The notes under the pieces are model-generated. The model saw only the letters and a list, made by a program, of their open reading frames with translations. It ran no database searches and had not been told where the DNA came from. From CAVTPU01 sp963736695 (GTDB lineage: Bacteria > Actinomycetota > Actinomycetes > Mycobacteriales > Micromonosporaceae), in the NCBI GenBank assembly GCA_963736695.1, contig CAVTPU010000001.1, positions 558,001 through 622,000 on the forward strand: DNA of 64,000 bases, written 5' to 3'. This document shows positions 44,953 to 54,515 of this stretch, piece by piece; within the stretch, counting starts at the first letter, position 1; the number at the start of each line of letters is the position of its first letter. The translations under genes and the position numbers were made by a program.

Positions 44953-46467
44953 TTAACGTCCCGGCCGACTCCCGGCCATCTCCCCCGCGTGGGCGAGTGT
45001 GAGCGGTCGCGACCCCGGCACCACGGGCGCCGGAAGCGGGCCCGCGCCACCGATGTAAGCGTGGATCGCCGCAGCCGCCGCGCGCCCCTCGGCGATGGCC
45101 CACACGACGAGCGACGCGCCCCGGTGCATGTCACCCGCCACAAAGACACCCGGCACGTCGGTCTGCCAGTCCGGGCCGCAGTCGACGGTCCCGGATGCCG
45201 CGACATCGTGGCCGAGTTCGTCGAGAAGCGGACCAGCTTCGGTCCCGGCGAAACCGATCGCGAGCAACACCAGATCGGCCGGCAGACTCCGCAGCGTGCC
45301 GGCGACCGGTTCGACGACCCGCCGACCATCGACCCGACTCACCCGCACCCGCTCGACCTCGACGGCGCACAGCCGCCCCTCGCCGTCATCGACGAATCGG
45401 GACACCGCTGTGGCGAACTCCCGAACGCCGCCCTCCTCATGCGCCGGATAGTCCCGCAGGATCCACGGCCACGTCGGCCACGGATCCCGCTGTGCGTCGC
45501 GTGTGGACGGTGGCGTCGGATAGATGTCGAGCTGTGTGACGCTCGCCGCGTCCTGCCGATGGGCAACGCCAAGACAGTCCGCTGCGGTATCGCCGCCACC
45601 GATGATGACGACGTGGCGGTCCCGCGCGTCGATCGAGGCTGCGCCCCCGGCGGTCACCGCCCGGTTCGCCGCAATCAGATAGGGCATCGCCAGATGCACA
45701 CCGGACAGACCCCGGCCTGGGGTCTCTGGCGTGTCTCGACCCTCCAAAGCGCCACACGCCAACAACACCGCATCGTGGCGTTGCCGCAGTTGCTCGATGG
45801 TCACATCGACACCGACCGAACATCCGGTGACGAACTCCACGCCCTCACCGCGCAACTGGTCAACGCGACGGTCGACCACGTCCTTCTCGACCTTGAAGTC
45901 CGGAATGCCATAACGCAACAGGCCGCCAACCTCGTCGTCGCGTTCATAGACTGTGACCGCGTGACCGGCGCGAGCCAACTGCTGCGCGGCGGCAAGGCCC
46001 GCCGGACCGGATCCGACGATGCCCACCGACCGGCCGCTCGGCTCCGGCGCGGGGCGAGGTCGCAGCAGCCCGGCTTCTCCTGCGTGCCGGGCCACCTCCA
46101 CCTCGACCAGCTTGATGGTCACCGGCTCGCTCTGCTCGCCGACTCCCAACACGCACGCCGCCTCGCACGGCGCCGGGCACAACCGGCCCGTGAACTCGGG
46201 AAAGTTGTTCGTCGCGTGCAACAACTCCGAGGCCGCGGACCAAGCACCCGTACGGGCAAGGTCGTTGAAGTCCGGAATCCGGTTGCCCAGTGGGCACGCC
46301 TGATGGCAGAACGCGATGCCACAGTCCATGCACCGCGCGGCCTGCTCGCTCACCAGTCCGTCGTCGGCGGCCGGATAGATCTCGCGAAAATCACGCAGCC
46401 GCACCTCGACCGGCCGACGGGCCGGCATGCGCCGGTCGAATCGCAGAAAGCCGTGCGGATCAGGCAT
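44953..46467 (-). CDS. gltD: glutamate synthase small subunit
   Basis: A protein of 504 residues. Two N-terminal cysteine groups (Cys46/49/54/58 and Cys97/101/105) bind two [4Fe-4S] clusters. They are followed by FAD (GSGPAGLAAAQ) and NADPH (GGGDTAADC) nucleotide-binding folds. It feeds electrons from NADPH to GltB, which makes glutamate from glutamine and 2-oxoglutarate. It overlaps the end of gltB by 8 nt. Confidence 0.96.
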   Translation of the reverse strand: MPDPHGFLRFDRRMPARRPVEVRLRDFREIYPAADDGLVSEQAARCMDCGIAFCHQACPLGNRIPDFNDLARTGAWSAASELLHATNNFPEFTGRLCPAPCEAACVLGVGEQSEPVTIKLVEVEVARHAGEAGLLRPRPAPEPSGRSVGIVGSGPAGLAAAQQLARAGHAVTVYERDDEVGGLLRYGIPDFKVEKDVVDRRVDQLRGEGVEFVTGCSVGVDVTIEQLRQRHDAVLLACGALEGRDTPETPGRGLSGVHLAMPYLIAANRAVTAGGAASIDARDRHVVIIGGGDTAADCLGVAHRQDAASVTQLDIYPTPPSTRDAQRDPWPTWPWILRDYPAHEEGGVREFATAVSRFVDDGEGRLCAVEVERVRVSRVDGRRVVEPVAGTLRSLPADLVLLAIGFAGTEAGPLLDELGHDVAASGTVDCGPDWQTDVPGVFVAGDMHRGASLVVWAIAEGRAAAAAIHAYIGGAGPLPAPVVPGSRPLTLAHAGEMAGSRPGR

Positions 46468-49400
46468 GGGCCACCTCCTGATGCGTACGCGGTGCCGGCC
46501 CCGCCACCGCAGCGGGCGCGGCGAGCTCCGCCATCACGTCCTCGTCGATCTCGCGTCCGGCCGCGTGGGCCGCGCCGATCACCTGCACCGCGCGCTGATA
46601 GTCGCGCGGCACCACCGCGGTGAATTCGGCGACGGTGCCACTCCAGTCGTCGAGCAGCCGGCGCGCGACGCTCGAACCGGTCTGCAGCCAATGACTCTCG
46701 ACCAGATCCCGCAGCTCAACCGCGGAGGCCCCGACGACCGGGGCGAGGTCGACCAGCTGCCGGTTGACCAACGCCGGGTCGAGCCGCCACACATGGGCGA
46801 CACCACCCGACATGCCGGCCGCGAAGTTGCGGCCGGTCGGCCCGAGCACCACGACCCGCCCGCCCGTCATGTATTCACAGCCGTGATCGCCCACTCCCTC
46901 GACGACGGCGATCGCGCCGGAGTTGCGCACCGCGAAGCGTTCACCGACCCGCCCACGGACAAACAGCTCACCGCTGGTCGCTCCATAGAGGAGCGTGTTG
47001 CCCGCGATGATCTGATCCTGCGCGCCCTCGACCGCGTCGGGTGCCACAAACGGCGCGGCCTCGTCGGGACGCACCACCACCCGACCGCCACTGAGCCCCT
47101 TGCCGACATAGTCGTTGGCATCGCCGAGAAGGCGCAGCGTCACGCCCGGCGGCAGGAACGCACCGAACGACTGGCCCGCGCTGCCGACCAACGTGATCTC
47201 GATCGTGCCGTCGGGCAGGCCGGCCGCCCCGAATCGGCGCACCACCTCGCCGGCGAGCATCGCACCGACGCTACGGTTCTCATTGATCACGGCGTGCCGC
47301 AGCCGCACCGGCTCACGCCGGTGCAGCGCGGGCGCGGCGGCGACGATCAGGCGCGTGTCGAGTGCTTGGTCGAGCAGATGATCCTGGGTTTTCGCGCGGC
47401 GCCGGCTCGCCCCGGCCGCCGCCTGTGGCACATGCAGCACGGGACTCAGGTCGAGACCGTGAGCCTTCCAATGGTCGAGTGCGGGCCGCAGATCAAGCAG
47501 CTCGGCCTGACCCACCGCCTCGTCGACGCTTCGCAACCCGAGTGCCGCAAGATGCTCGCGCACCTCCTCGGCGAGAAACTCGAAGAATGTCACGACGTCG
47601 TCCACCCGACCGGCGAATCGCTTGCGCAGAGCGGGATTCTGGGTCGCGATGCCCACCGGACAGGTGTCGAGATGGCAGACCCGCATCATCAGGCAGCCCT
47701 CGACGATGAGCGCGGTGGTGGCGAAACCGAACTCCTCGGCCCCGAGTAGCGCCGCGATCACCACGTCGCGGCCGGTCTTGAGTTGCCCATCGACCTGCAC
47801 CGTGACCCGGTCCCGCAGTCCCTGGATGAGCAGAGTCTGCTGGGTCTCGGCCAGTCCCAGCTCCCATGGGGTGCCGGCGTGTTTGAGCGAGTTGAGCGGC
47901 GACGCCCCGGTGCCACCGTCGTGACCGGAGATGAGAATGACGTCGGCCTTGGTCTTGGCGACGCCCGCGGCGACCGTGCCGACGCCGAGCTCGGAGACGA
48001 GCTTGACGTGCACCCGGGCGCTCGGGTTGACGTTCTTCAGGTCATAGACGAGTTGGGCGAGGTCCTCAATGGAATAGATGTCGTGGTGTGGTGGTGGGGA
48101 GATGAGTCCGACTCCGGGAGTCGCGTGGCGGGTTCGCGCGATCCACGGCCACACCTTGTTGCCGGGCAGTTGGCCGCCCTCGCCGGGTTTCGCCCCCTGC
48201 GCCATCTTGATCTGCAGGTCGTCGGCGTGCACGAGATATTCCGTCGTGACGCCGAACCGCCCGCTGGCGATCTGCTTGACCGCAGACCGACGCTGCGGAT
48301 CGCGCAGCCGTTCCGAATCCTCGCCGCCCTCACCGGTGTTGGACTTGCCGCCGAGCCGGTTCATCGCGATGGCGAGCGTCTCGTGCGCCTCCGCCGAGAT
48401 CGACCCATAGGACATCGCGCCGGTGGCGAACCTCTTGACGATTTCGCTGGCCGGCTCGACCTCGTCGAGCGGCACCGGCGGCCGGGCCCCTTCACGCAGC
48501 CCCATGAGTCCGCGCAACGAGCCGGACCGCCGAGCCAGCTCGTCCACTGTGGAGCTATATCGGCGAAAGGTGGCATAGTCGCGCGACCGGGTCGCCTGTT
48601 GCAGCAGAAACACCGTCTCCGGGTTGAACAGGTGGGTCTCGCCCTCGCGGCGCCATTGATATTCGCCGCCGACCTCCAGCCGGCGGTGGGCGCGCTCCGC
48701 GGCGTTTCGCGGATATGCCATCGCGTGGCGGGCGGCGACCTCGGCGGCGATCTCGGTGAGCCCCACCCCGCCGATGACGCTGCGGGTTCCGGTGAAATAG
48801 CGCGCCACGAGGCCCTGATCGAGGCCGACGGCCTCGAAGACCTGTGCCCCGGTGTAGGAGGCGACCGTGGAGATGCCCATCTTCGACATGATCTTCAGGA
48901 CGCCCTTGCCGAGGGCCGTGACATAGTTGCGCACCCCAGTCGTCGCCGACACCCCGGGCAGCACGCCCGTGGCGATGAGATCCTCGACCGACTCGAACGC
49001 GAGATAGGGGTTGACCGCCGCCGCCCCGAACCCGAGCAACACCGCGACATGGTGCACCTCGCGGCAGTCGCCCGACTCGACGACCAGCGCCACCTGAGTG
49101 CGGGTCTGCTCCCTGATGAGGTGTTGGTGCACCACAGCGGTGAGCAACAGCGACGGAATCGGAGCGAGGTCCACCGTCGAGTCGCGATCGGAGAGCACGA
49201 GGATGCGCACCCCGTCCTCGATCGCCTCGGAGACCCCTCGGCAGATCTCGACCAACCGGGCCTTGAGGCCCGACGCCCCGTCGCGCACCCGATAAAGGCC
49301 ACTGACCCGCACCGCCCGGAACCCCGGCATGTCGCCGTCGGCGTCGATGGAGACGATCTTCGCCAGATCGTCGTTGTCGATCACCGGGAACGGCAACACG

Positions 49401-51091
49401 ATCTGCCGGCAACTCGCCGGCCCCGGCTCGAGCAGGTTGGCTTCGGGGCCGATCGAGGTGGCGACGCTGGTCACCAACTCCTCGCGGATCGCGTCCAACG
49501 GCGGGTTGGTGACCTGCGCGAAGAGCTGGGTGAAATAGTCATAAAGCAAGCGGGGCCGCTGGCTGAGCACCGCGATCGGCGTATCGGTGCCCATCGACCC
49601 GATCGGCTCCGCCCCGGTGCGCGCCATCGGCCCGAGCAGGATCTTGCACTCCTCCTCGGTGTAACCGAAGGTCTGCTGCCGACGCAACACCGAATCATGG
49701 GCATAGACGACGTGTTCCCGCTCCGGCAGCGACCTCAGATCCATGAGCCCGGCGTGCAGCCACTCGCCATAGGGCGCGGCCTCGGCGAGCTCGGCCTTGA
49801 TCTCGTCGTCGCTGATGATCCGCCCGGCGGCGGTGTCGACGAGGAACATTCGCCCCGGCTGCAACCGCCCCTTCTCCACCACGTCGGCCGGGTCGAGGTC
49901 GAGCACCCCGGTCTCGCTCGCCAGCACGACCATGCCGTCTCGGGTGCGCAGCCACCGTCCGGGCCGCAGCCCGTTGCGGTCCAACAGCGCGCCGACCACC
50001 GTGCCGTCGCTGAACGCCACACCCGCCGGACCGTCCCATGGCTCCATGAGGCAGGCGTGAAAACGATAGAAGTCACGCCGGCGGGGATCCATCGACGGGT
50101 CGTTCTCCCACGCCTCCGGGATCATCATGAGCACCGCGTGTGGCAGGCTCCGCCCGCCCAGGTGCAGCAGCTCGAGGACCTCGTCGAAACTCGCCGAATC
50201 CGACCCGCCCGGGGTGCAGACCGGCAACAGCCGGCGCAGATCACCGGGGATCAGATCGTTGCGCAGCAACGACTCCCGCGCGGCCATCCAGTTACGGTTG
50301 CCCCGGATCGTGTTGATCTCGCCATTGTGGGCGATGAATCGGAAGGGGTGCGCCAGCGGCCATGACGGGAAAGTGTTGGTGGAGAACCGGGAATGCACCA
50401 GCGCCAACGCGCTGGTCATGCGTGGGTCACGCAGGTCCGGATAGAAGTCCGGCACCTGCTCGGGGGTGAGCATTCCCTTGTAGACCATAGTGCGACACGA
50501 CAACGACGGAAGATGCATGGCGACGCCACGCTCGTGGCTCTCCCGCTCGGCTTGGCGGCGCACGGCGAACATGACCCGCTCGAGCTCCACGCCGGTCAAC
50601 GGATCACCGGCCGAGCCGTGGGCGGTGGCCGTCAACCGGTGCGCGGCGAGAAACACCTGACGGATGCGCGGCATCGCCTCCCGCGCGGTGCGCCCCAGAT
50701 CGTGGCCATCGATCGGCACATCACGCCACCCGAGGATCTCCGCGCCCTCGACGATCGCGTATTTCTCCAACACCGCGACCGCGCGGGCCGCGTCCGCGCC
50801 GTTGCGGGGGAGGAAGACCAGCCCCGTCGCATATGAGCCGGCCGGTGGCAGTTCGACGGGTGCGACCGTACGGAGAAAATCGTCTGGGATCTGAATCATG
50901 ATGCCGGCGCCGTCCCCGGTGTCCGGTTCGGCGCCCCGGGCCCCTCGATGATCCAACCGCCGCAACGCCCCCAGCCCGGCGGCGATGATGTCGTGGCTGC
51001 GGCGCCCGGCCACATCCACGACGAACGCCAGCCCACACGAGTCGTGCTCGTGCGCGGGGTCATAGAGGCCCTGCTGGGTGGGTGCGGTCAT
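46460..51091 (-). CDS. gltB: glutamate synthase large subunit
   Basis: A protein of 1543 residues, the usual length. After a short propeptide the catalytic Cys19 (HDSCGLAF) begins the glutaminase domain. The FMN-binding synthase domain and the Cys cluster CHLDTCPVG (3Fe-4S) follow, then the C-terminal glycine-rich beta-helix. The ATG at 51091 places the Cys correctly. A longer start 5 codons up is possible. With GltD it forms the main ammonia assimilation route with glutamine synthetase. Confidence 0.97.
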   Translation of the reverse strand: MTAPTQQGLYDPAHEHDSCGLAFVVDVAGRRSHDIIAAGLGALRRLDHRGARGAEPDTGDGAGIMIQIPDDFLRTVAPVELPPAGSYATGLVFLPRNGADAARAVAVLEKYAIVEGAEILGWRDVPIDGHDLGRTAREAMPRIRQVFLAAHRLTATAHGSAGDPLTGVELERVMFAVRRQAERESHERGVAMHLPSLSCRTMVYKGMLTPEQVPDFYPDLRDPRMTSALALVHSRFSTNTFPSWPLAHPFRFIAHNGEINTIRGNRNWMAARESLLRNDLIPGDLRRLLPVCTPGGSDSASFDEVLELLHLGGRSLPHAVLMMIPEAWENDPSMDPRRRDFYRFHACLMEPWDGPAGVAFSDGTVVGALLDRNGLRPGRWLRTRDGMVVLASETGVLDLDPADVVEKGRLQPGRMFLVDTAAGRIISDDEIKAELAEAAPYGEWLHAGLMDLRSLPEREHVVYAHDSVLRRQQTFGYTEEECKILLGPMARTGAEPIGSMGTDTPIAVLSQRPRLLYDYFTQLFAQVTNPPLDAIREELVTSVATSIGPEANLLEPGPASCRQIVLPFPVIDNDDLAKIVSIDADGDMPGFRAVRVSGLYRVRDGASGLKARLVEICRGVSEAIEDGVRILVLSDRDSTVDLAPIPSLLLTAVVHQHLIREQTRTQVALVVESGDCREVHHVAVLLGFGAAAVNPYLAFESVEDLIATGVLPGVSATTGVRNYVTALGKGVLKIMSKMGISTVASYTGAQVFEAVGLDQGLVARYFTGTRSVIGGVGLTEIAAEVAARHAMAYPRNAAERAHRRLEVGGEYQWRREGETHLFNPETVFLLQQATRSRDYATFRRYSSTVDELARRSGSLRGLMGLREGARPPVPLDEVEPASEIVKRFATGAMSYGSISAEAHETLAIAMNRLGGKSNTGEGGEDSERLRDPQRRSAVKQIASGRFGVTTEYLVHADDLQIKMAQGAKPGEGGQLPGNKVWPWIARTRHATPGVGLISPPPHHDIYSIEDLAQLVYDLKNVNPSARVHVKLVSELGVGTVAAGVAKTKADVILISGHDGGTGASPLNSLKHAGTPWELGLAETQQTLLIQGLRDRVTVQVDGQLKTGRDVVIAALLGAEEFGFATTALIVEGCLMMRVCHLDTCPVGIATQNPALRKRFAGRVDDVVTFFEFLAEEVREHLAALGLRSVDEAVGQAELLDLRPALDHWKAHGLDLSPVLHVPQAAAGASRRRAKTQDHLLDQALDTRLIVAAAPALHRREPVRLRHAVINENRSVGAMLAGEVVRRFGAAGLPDGTIEITLVGSAGQSFGAFLPPGVTLRLLGDANDYVGKGLSGGRVVVRPDEAAPFVAPDAVEGAQDQIIAGNTLLYGATSGELFVRGRVGERFAVRNSGAIAVVEGVGDHGCEYMTGGRVVVLGPTGRNFAAGMSGGVAHVWRLDPALVNRQLVDLAPVVGASAVELRDLVESHWLQTGSSVARRLLDDWSGTVAEFTAVVPRDYQRAVQVIGAAHAAGREIDEDVMAELAAPAAVAGPAPRTHQEVAHA

Positions 51092-51282
51092 CTCGCCTCC
51101 CGACATCGTCCGAGGGGTAGGTGGGACGACGTCGGCCCAGAGGTCGCTCTAGTCTACGTGATCGTTGTGTGATGCCCACGCCACACGGCTGGGACGTGCG
51201 TCGCGGCTCGGCCCCACACATTCCGCCCAACAGGCGGGTGCCCCCGCCACGGCCGCCACACGCGACGAATCATCCGCGCGGC

Positions 51283-52380
51283 TCACTCCTGCCCCAGCTG
51301 CTCCCGCCACTTCTTGGCCAGGTCCGCGATGTGGGTGGCCTGATCGTGCCCGCCGTTGACGATGTCCCTGGCGTTGTAGAAGTCGTAACCGCCGTTGGCC
51401 AAGTGATAGTCGCCCAGGCTGTGTCCGCTGCGGAACATGCCGTCACGCATGCCCCGGACCGCGATGTCGGCGGCGGTCGCGGGATCGGCGGCCATCTCGG
51501 GCGTGTCGGCGATGCCGAAGTTGTTGAAGTTCCACCGGCCGGTCAGCTGCACCATGCCGGTCCCGGCGTAGCGGGCACCGTCGCCCGGCTCGGTGTTGCC
51601 GAGAATGCCGCCGGTCGTGGTCTGATATCCGTATTTGTTCTCGAAATAGTCCTCGCGGCTCGGGCCGTTGTATTTCTCCCGCATTCGGCGAAAACCATCG
51701 GTCTCGTGCTCGACGCTAGCCAAGATGTAGGCCTGCTCGTCGAGGTCGGTGATCCCGTATTTCTTCATCGAGTCCTTGAGGAACGCGACCCACTCCGCCT
51801 TGTGGGTGCCCGTCGGGTTCGCGCCGGACGGCGCGGCCTCCGACGTGCCGGCCACCGACCGGATCGCGGCGATGAACTCCACCAGCCGGGCCTCAAGTTC
51901 CTTGACCATCTCCTGGCCGGCCGCGACAGCGTTCTCGCCGTTGCGCTGCGCGAGCGCGACGGCCTCGCTCTGGTTGGAGACCGAGATCGTCTCCATTGCC
52001 CTCAGCCACAGGGAGTTCAGCTTGAACCTGAGCCTGATCTCGGCGCCACGGGTGTTGGCCTGCGCCATCGCCTCCGCCAACACGCGCATCGCGTCGGCGA
52101 ACTTCGCCACACCGGCACCCGACGACTCCACCCGCCGCAGTTCGGCGACGAGCCCCGCGTCGAATGTCTGCCGAGCTTTGCCCGACCAGTCACCGAGCTG
52201 CCTCCCGTCGGCCTCGGCCCGCGAGTGCACCTCCGTGACGTCTGTCCCGATCCGGGACATCGTCTCCGCCGCCTGCCGCAGAGCGTTCGCGTCGCCAGAT
52301 CCCGCCGTCGCGAGCTGCGTGACGGTCGGCTCGAATTGCGCGGTCACCGAAGCGGTCAAACCGCCCACAGAAGTCGCCAT
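51283..52380 (-). CDS. WXG100-type N-terminus fused to GH19/lysozyme-like domain
   Basis: A protein of 365 residues. The first 120 form a helical hairpin with a W-S-G turn (residues 65-67, GDWSGKA) as in ESX/WXG100 type VII secretion substrates. A helical linker follows. From about residue 200 there is a chitinase class I/lysozyme-like domain (YILASVEHETDGF with Glu224/226, GTGMVQLTGRWNF). It probably cleaves chitin or peptidoglycan after export by a type VII system, since no signal peptide is present. No ESX gene lies in the window. The ATG at 52380 is preceded by GAGGGTG. Confidence 0.75.
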   Translation of the reverse strand: MATSVGGLTASVTAQFEPTVTQLATAGSGDANALRQAAETMSRIGTDVTEVHSRAEADGRQLGDWSGKARQTFDAGLVAELRRVESSGAGVAKFADAMRVLAEAMAQANTRGAEIRLRFKLNSLWLRAMETISVSNQSEAVALAQRNGENAVAAGQEMVKELEARLVEFIAAIRSVAGTSEAAPSGANPTGTHKAEWVAFLKDSMKKYGITDLDEQAYILASVEHETDGFRRMREKYNGPSREDYFENKYGYQTTTGGILGNTEPGDGARYAGTGMVQLTGRWNFNNFGIADTPEMAADPATAADIAVRGMRDGMFRSGHSLGDYHLANGGYDFYNARDIVNGGHDQATHIADLAKKWREQLGQE

Positions 52381-52585
52381 CGGATCACCCTCGCATGTCG
52401 TCGGACTATCCCGGCCGACGGAGACCACCGGCGTGGGCATGGCTCTGCGCCATAATCCGCCGATAATCCGTCGCCCATGGCTAAATGTCAATCTCACGAT
52501 GAATGTTACGCAGCGCGACGCACCGAAAACTCTTGTGGGCGGAGACTATGTGGGCGCCGGACGCCGCGCGGCCTACAGTGCTCCA

Positions 52586-53425
52586 GTGCCTGTCATCCCC
52601 GCTGTGATCTCTCGCCTGGAACGCGCCTATGACGCGTTTCCCCGCAATGGAGGGGCGATCCATGAGGAGATCGGCCCTTTCACCCTCTTCATTCAGGGTG
52701 GAGGTGACTGGCCATATTACGGGCGCCCGACGCTCGGCTCGACTGCCGTGACCCGTGACGACGTGGCCGCCGTGCGCCAACGCCAACGCGACCTCGGCGC
52801 GCCCGAATCCCTGGAATGGGTTCATGAGGTCACCCCCACCCTCGCCGACGCCGCAGCCGCCGACGCTCTCGTGGTGCACCGTCACCCGCTCATGGTGCTC
52901 GACCCCGCACGCCTGCCCGACCCCGCGAGCCTCACCGAGGCGGCCATCGACCTGCTCGACCCCGACAACCCCAACTTCCCCGACTGGTACGCCCAGCAGC
53001 GCGCCGTGGCACAGACAAGCTTCACCATCGGTGGAACCGCGGTCGGCGTTGCGGGCATCGCCGACCGCGACGCCGCCCGCAACGACCCCGAGCCGGACCA
53101 GCTCACCCGGGCCAGGGCCCTCGTCCGAGCCGGTCATCTCAGCCACGTGGTCGCCCACACCGACGAGGGCGTCCTCGCCACGGCCACCGCGCAGAGCGCG
53201 CTCGGCGCCAGCGAGATCGTCGGTGTCGCCACCCTGCCCGCCGCGCGACGTCGCGGGCTCGGCGCGGCGGTCAGCGCCGCCGTCGCTCGTCACCGCATGG
53301 ATCGCGGCGACGATCTGATCTTCCTGTCTGCCGCGAGCGACGACGTCGCCCGCGTCTATGCCAGCATCGGGTTCCACCGGGTCGGCACCGCCTGCATCGC
53401 CGAGCCCGCCCAGTCGCCGGAGTAG
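52586..53425 (+). CDS. GNAT family N-acetyltransferase
   Basis: A protein of 279 residues. The C-terminal GNAT motif A (IVGVATLPAARRRGLGAAVSAAVA) and the YASIGFHRVG end are clear, with a non-catalytic N-terminal half. The GTG at 52586 follows a TACAGT -10-like box by 6 nt, so a leaderless transcript is possible. An ATG at 52499 is the alternative. The substrate is unknown. It is divergent from the WXG-GH19 gene. Confidence 0.82.
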   Translation: MPVIPAVISRLERAYDAFPRNGGAIHEEIGPFTLFIQGGGDWPYYGRPTLGSTAVTRDDVAAVRQRQRDLGAPESLEWVHEVTPTLADAAAADALVVHRHPLMVLDPARLPDPASLTEAAIDLLDPDNPNFPDWYAQQRAVAQTSFTIGGTAVGVAGIADRDAARNDPEPDQLTRARALVRAGHLSHVVAHTDEGVLATATAQSALGASEIVGVATLPAARRRGLGAAVSAAVARHRMDRGDDLIFLSAASDDVARVYASIGFHRVGTACIAEPAQSPE

Positions 53426-53537
53426 TCGAAGATCGGAGCGATCGAAGATAGGCGCTTTCCGGCACGAATCAGCCTACTGGGACGCAATGTGCCGAAAATT
53501 CGCGATCACTGCTCCACGCGCCACCTCACCACATTGC

Positions 53538-53924
53538 CTATCGAGCTGGCTCATCGAGCTCGCCCGGGCGAGTCACCTCATCGCGTTCATCGGCGCGTGG
53601 CGGCCAATCCCGATGGGGCAGCAGCGTCGCTCGCCACACACAGGTCGCCAGCAGCATCAGCCCTGAGGGCGGAAAGATCCACAATAGGCTGTCCCGCACG
53701 CGGTAGGAGACCTTCGGCGCCACGTACACCGTGACGAGAATAAAGGGAAATAGGCTGACGTATCCGGCGATCAAACCATCGCCGAACAGCGGTTGCGCGA
53801 CCAATTCCGTCATGGTGCTCTGCACCGCCAACGCGATGACCACTCCCAGCGCCATCAGAAGCATCCGAAACCGCCACCGGAACCGCCACTGTCGAGGGTG
53901 GAACTCCATCGCGCCGTCCATCAT
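53538..53924 (-). CDS. small membrane protein
   Basis: About 128 residues from an ATG at 53924 (alternatives at 53921 and 53909). The N-terminus is Arg/Trp-rich (FRWRFRM), followed by two to three hydrophobic helices and a polar charged tail. It is a hypothetical membrane protein, and I do not recognise a family. It follows the HEAT-repeat gene by about 66 bp on the same strand. Confidence 0.55.
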   Translation of the reverse strand: MMDGAMEFHPRQWRFRWRFRMLLMALGVVIALAVQSTMTELVAQPLFGDGLIAGYVSLFPFILVTVYVAPKVSYRVRDSLLWIFPPSGLMLLATCVWRATLLPHRDWPPRADERDEVTRPGELDEPAR

Positions 53925-53990
53925 TGCTACGCGCCCCAGAGAGGGGGGCGGTGTCAGACATTGAACCACCGACGTCGGTGGCCGGCCAAC

Positions 53991-54515
53991 TCACTCATCC
54001 CGCCACATGTCGAGAACCTGTTTCGAATAGCCGCCGACGTCAGGGTCGTCGAGAAGTCGGTGTAGAAGATCGATCGTCCGCTCGCTCTTGCCACGCTTTT
54101 CGATGGAGGCGAACGCGTTCAGGCGTACGGTGGGATCATCATCGGTGAGCGTCGCGCGTGTGAGAGTCGTGAACACGACGTCGTCATCCAGGTAAGCCGC
54201 GAGCGTCATCGCCGCGTATTGGCGCACAAGGTTGTCCTCATCAGACTCCAGCGCCGCTGCGATGACACGTCCCACACGTGTTCGCCGCTGCTCATCCGTC
54301 GGCGGCCACAACTCGAGGATCTTGAGGCACTCGATCCGCGCCAGATCCCATTCGGTGGCTTTCGCGATGATCGAGACGTATGCGTCGACCACCGCCGAAT
54401 CGGTGACGTGCGGCTCGAGTTCCAGAATGAGGCGCAGCTTCGCGGGACCGCTATCGTCGTCCGCGGGCGGCAACGCGCACAGGGCCGCGAGCGTCGCTGC
54501 AAGCAAGGTCTTCAC
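53991..54515 (-). CDS. HEAT-repeat protein
   Basis: A protein of 174 residues, all helical, with four or so HEAT-like repeats (for example DDNLVRQYAAMTLAAYLDDD and DDPTVRLNAFASIEKRG). It is likely a protein-protein scaffold, and nothing more specific can be said. The GTG start lies inside the stop of the FAD monooxygenase gene (GTGA, 4-nt overlap), so it is translationally coupled to it. Confidence 0.7.
   Translation of the reverse strand: MKTLLAATLAALCALPPADDDSGPAKLRLILELEPHVTDSAVVDAYVSIIAKATEWDLARIECLKILELWPPTDEQRRTRVGRVIAAALESDEDNLVRQYAAMTLAAYLDDDVVFTTLTRATLTDDDPTVRLNAFASIEKRGKSERTIDLLHRLLDDPDVGGYSKQVLDMWRDE

Noticed and set aside
44581..50365. Long plus-strand frames of about 680 and 860 codons opposite gltD and gltB
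   Set aside because: These are antisense shadows of well-recognised enzymes, with His/Arg-rich nonsense translation and no ribosome site.
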